Source: Deinococcus piscis (GTDB taxonomy: Bacteria; Deinococcota; Deinococci; Deinococcales; Deinococcaceae). Taken from it: a stretch of DNA of 64,000 bases. The notes under the pieces are model-generated. The model ran no database searches, was not told where the DNA came from, and saw only the letters and a list, made by a program, of their open reading frames with translations. Each line of letters opens with the position of its first letter. The first letter of the stretch is position 1. The stretch is taken from positions 47,657 to 111,656 of the forward strand of contig NZ_BNAL01000004.1 in the NCBI RefSeq assembly GCF_014653275.1, in the 5' to 3' direction. Made by a program: the position numbers and the translations under genes. Below are positions 63,008-64,000 of this stretch, one piece after another.

Positions 63008-63817
63008 ATGCAGCTTGTCCGTTATCCCCGTAGCCCGGCCCTCCATGCCGTTCTGAGTGAGCAGTCCTATCCCAGCGGCACGCCGGTGGTGGTGCAGAGC
63101 CAGCGTGGACTGGCCCTGGCCCACACACGCGGCGAGCCCAGCGCAGAAAGCCCGCACGCCAAGCAAGCACCCAGCGGTCAGATTCTGCGGGCGGCAGACG
63201 CCCAGGACTTGGCGCAGGCCGAGCGCCTGAGCGCCCTCGCCGAAGACCTCAAGTGGAACTTGCGGGCGCAGGCCCGGGCGCAGGGGCTGGCGGTCAAGAT
63301 TGTCAGCCTGGAATTCACGCTGGATGAAGCGTTGCTGACCCTCAGCTACTCGGCGGAAGACCGGCTGGACCTGCGTAGCCTGATTGCCGAAGTGCGCCAC
63401 TACACCCCGGCACGCGTGAACTTCACCGCCGTAGGCGCACGTGAGCAGGCAGTCACGCTGGGTGCCATCGGGGCCTGTGGGCGGGAAAACTGCTCCAGCC
63501 GCTTTTTGCAGGAACTACCGCCCATCACCATCCGCATGGCCCGTGACCAGCAACTGCCCCTGAATCCCGATAAGCTCAGCGGGCCGTGCGGGCGGCTGAT
63601 GTGCTGTTTGCAGTACGAACATCCCATGTACCTGGAACTGCTGCGCGAGTTGCCCCGCCGGGGCGCGCACGCCTGCCACACGGGCAGCGGCGCTTGCGGC
63701 AAAGTGACCAAGCTACACCCCCTCACGGCCCAGGTGGACCTTGCCACCGAGAACGGCCTCCTGGAACACGTCCCTGTCAGCGAACTGGAAGTGCAGCGCG
63801 GCAAGGGCAAACGCTGA
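63008..63817 (+). CDS. ricT: RicT/YaaT family PSP1-domain protein
   Basis: The 269-residue protein has the PSP1 domain ending [27 protein letters not shown], and a C-terminal Cys-rich segment [18 protein letters not shown], then [14 protein letters not shown]. In Bacillus, RicT (YaaT) with RicA and RicF forms an Fe-S complex that influences RNase Y cleavage and development. The cysteine pattern (C-x4-C, C-x4-CC) fits cluster binding. No ricA or ricF gene is visible in the window. The start at 63008 is chosen after the tRNA terminator; the longer frame would begin inside tRNA-Leu. Confidence 0.9.
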   Translation: MQLVRYPRSPALHAVLSEQSYPSGTPVVVQSQRGLALAHTRGEPSAESPHAKQAPSGQILRAADAQDLAQAERLSALAEDLKWNLRAQARAQGLAVKIVSLEFTLDEALLTLSYSAEDRLDLRSLIAEVRHYTPARVNFTAVGAREQAVTLGAIGACGRENCSSRFLQELPPITIRMARDQQLPLNPDKLSGPCGRLMCCLQYEHPMYLELLRELPRRGAHACHTGSGACGKVTKLHPLTAQVDLATENGLLEHVPVSELEVQRGKGKR

Positions 63818-64000
63818 GTGAACACCAGGCAGAGAGTGCAGTTTTGACGGACAGCGCTGCAAGTGCGTGTTTCACAGACAGACATATTTTAAACGGTGCA
63901 GCTTCACATCAAACGTCAGGGGGTTATTACTTCCCTCAGTAGGTGACAACTTCAGTTTGACCTCGTTCCAGACGGCAAAAACCAACAGACGGCCCCATCA

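Overview
The window looks like chromosomal DNA of a Deinococcus-type bacterium (phylum Deinococcota). Grounds seen directly: high G+C with strong G/C preference at third codon positions; a pyrR-pyrB-…-pyrC cluster preceded by a PyrR-binding loop and a short translated leader, as described for Thermus; an S12 N-terminus resembling Thermus S12; bL31 without the zinc cysteines; and many genes whose ATG lies 5-9 nt after a TANNNT -10 box with no Shine-Dalgarno, i.e. leaderless mRNAs, a known habit of Deinococcus. No phage, insertion sequence, CRISPR array or replication origin was found. It is mostly ordinary housekeeping sequence with a few striking regulatory regions.

Layout. 1-2.4 kb: start of an off-window gene, a small acidic protein, and an L-cystine transporter (TcyP type) preceded by the most interesting element here: a leaderless 19-codon ORF with four Cys codons, followed by mutually exclusive antiterminator and terminator hairpins. 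This has the full layout of a cysteine-responsive ribosome-mediated attenuator. 2.4-6.9 kb: pyrimidine operon pyrR-pyrB-two exported proteins-pyrC with a PyrR/leader-ORF attenuator. 6.9-12.6 kb: Asp/Glu racemase-like protein, MsrA, initiator tRNA, a butyrate kinase-like protein, an endonuclease III homologue, a lipoprotein and small unknowns. 12.6-17 kb: a lower-G+C DUF7710-like gene, ispG, folD-nusB-asp23. 17-19.5 kb: two peptide-transporter permeases with no binding protein or ATPase gene beside them. 19.5-25 kb: ygfZ, hemA, hemD, der. 25-28.5 kb: str operon rpsL-rpsG-fusA. 28.6-32.4 kb: a heterodimeric ABC exporter. 32.8-37.5 kb: tRNA-Thr/Tyr/Thr, tuf, rpmE, rpsA, rpsP. 37.6-49.9 kb: enoyl-CoA hydratase, HD hydrolase, VanW protein, acyl-CoA dehydrogenase, exported nuclease, parvulin-type protein, MFS transporter, amidase, glutaredoxin-like protein, ftsY. 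49.9-64 kb: lipoate ligase, a PolX homologue with an unrecognisable polymerase active site, TPR protein, FKBP, signal peptidase, esterase, lepA, GNAT, exported RidA, a two-subunit sodium:solute symporter, tRNA-Leu and ricT.

How parts fit together: translation (tRNAs, tuf, fusA, lepA, rpsA/G/L/P, rpmE, der), protein export and envelope work (ftsY, lepB, amidase, VanW, parvulin), tetrapyrrole synthesis (hemA/hemD) and pyrimidine synthesis dominate. Several genes overlap by 1-4 nt (pyrR/pyrB, pyrB/unknown, 8502/8876, 12141/12602, dppB/dppC, the ABC exporter pair), indicating translational coupling. Starts were moved inward from the longest frame where a -10 box, an SD or family length supported it. 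Assignments rest on motif recognition by eye; no database search was run.
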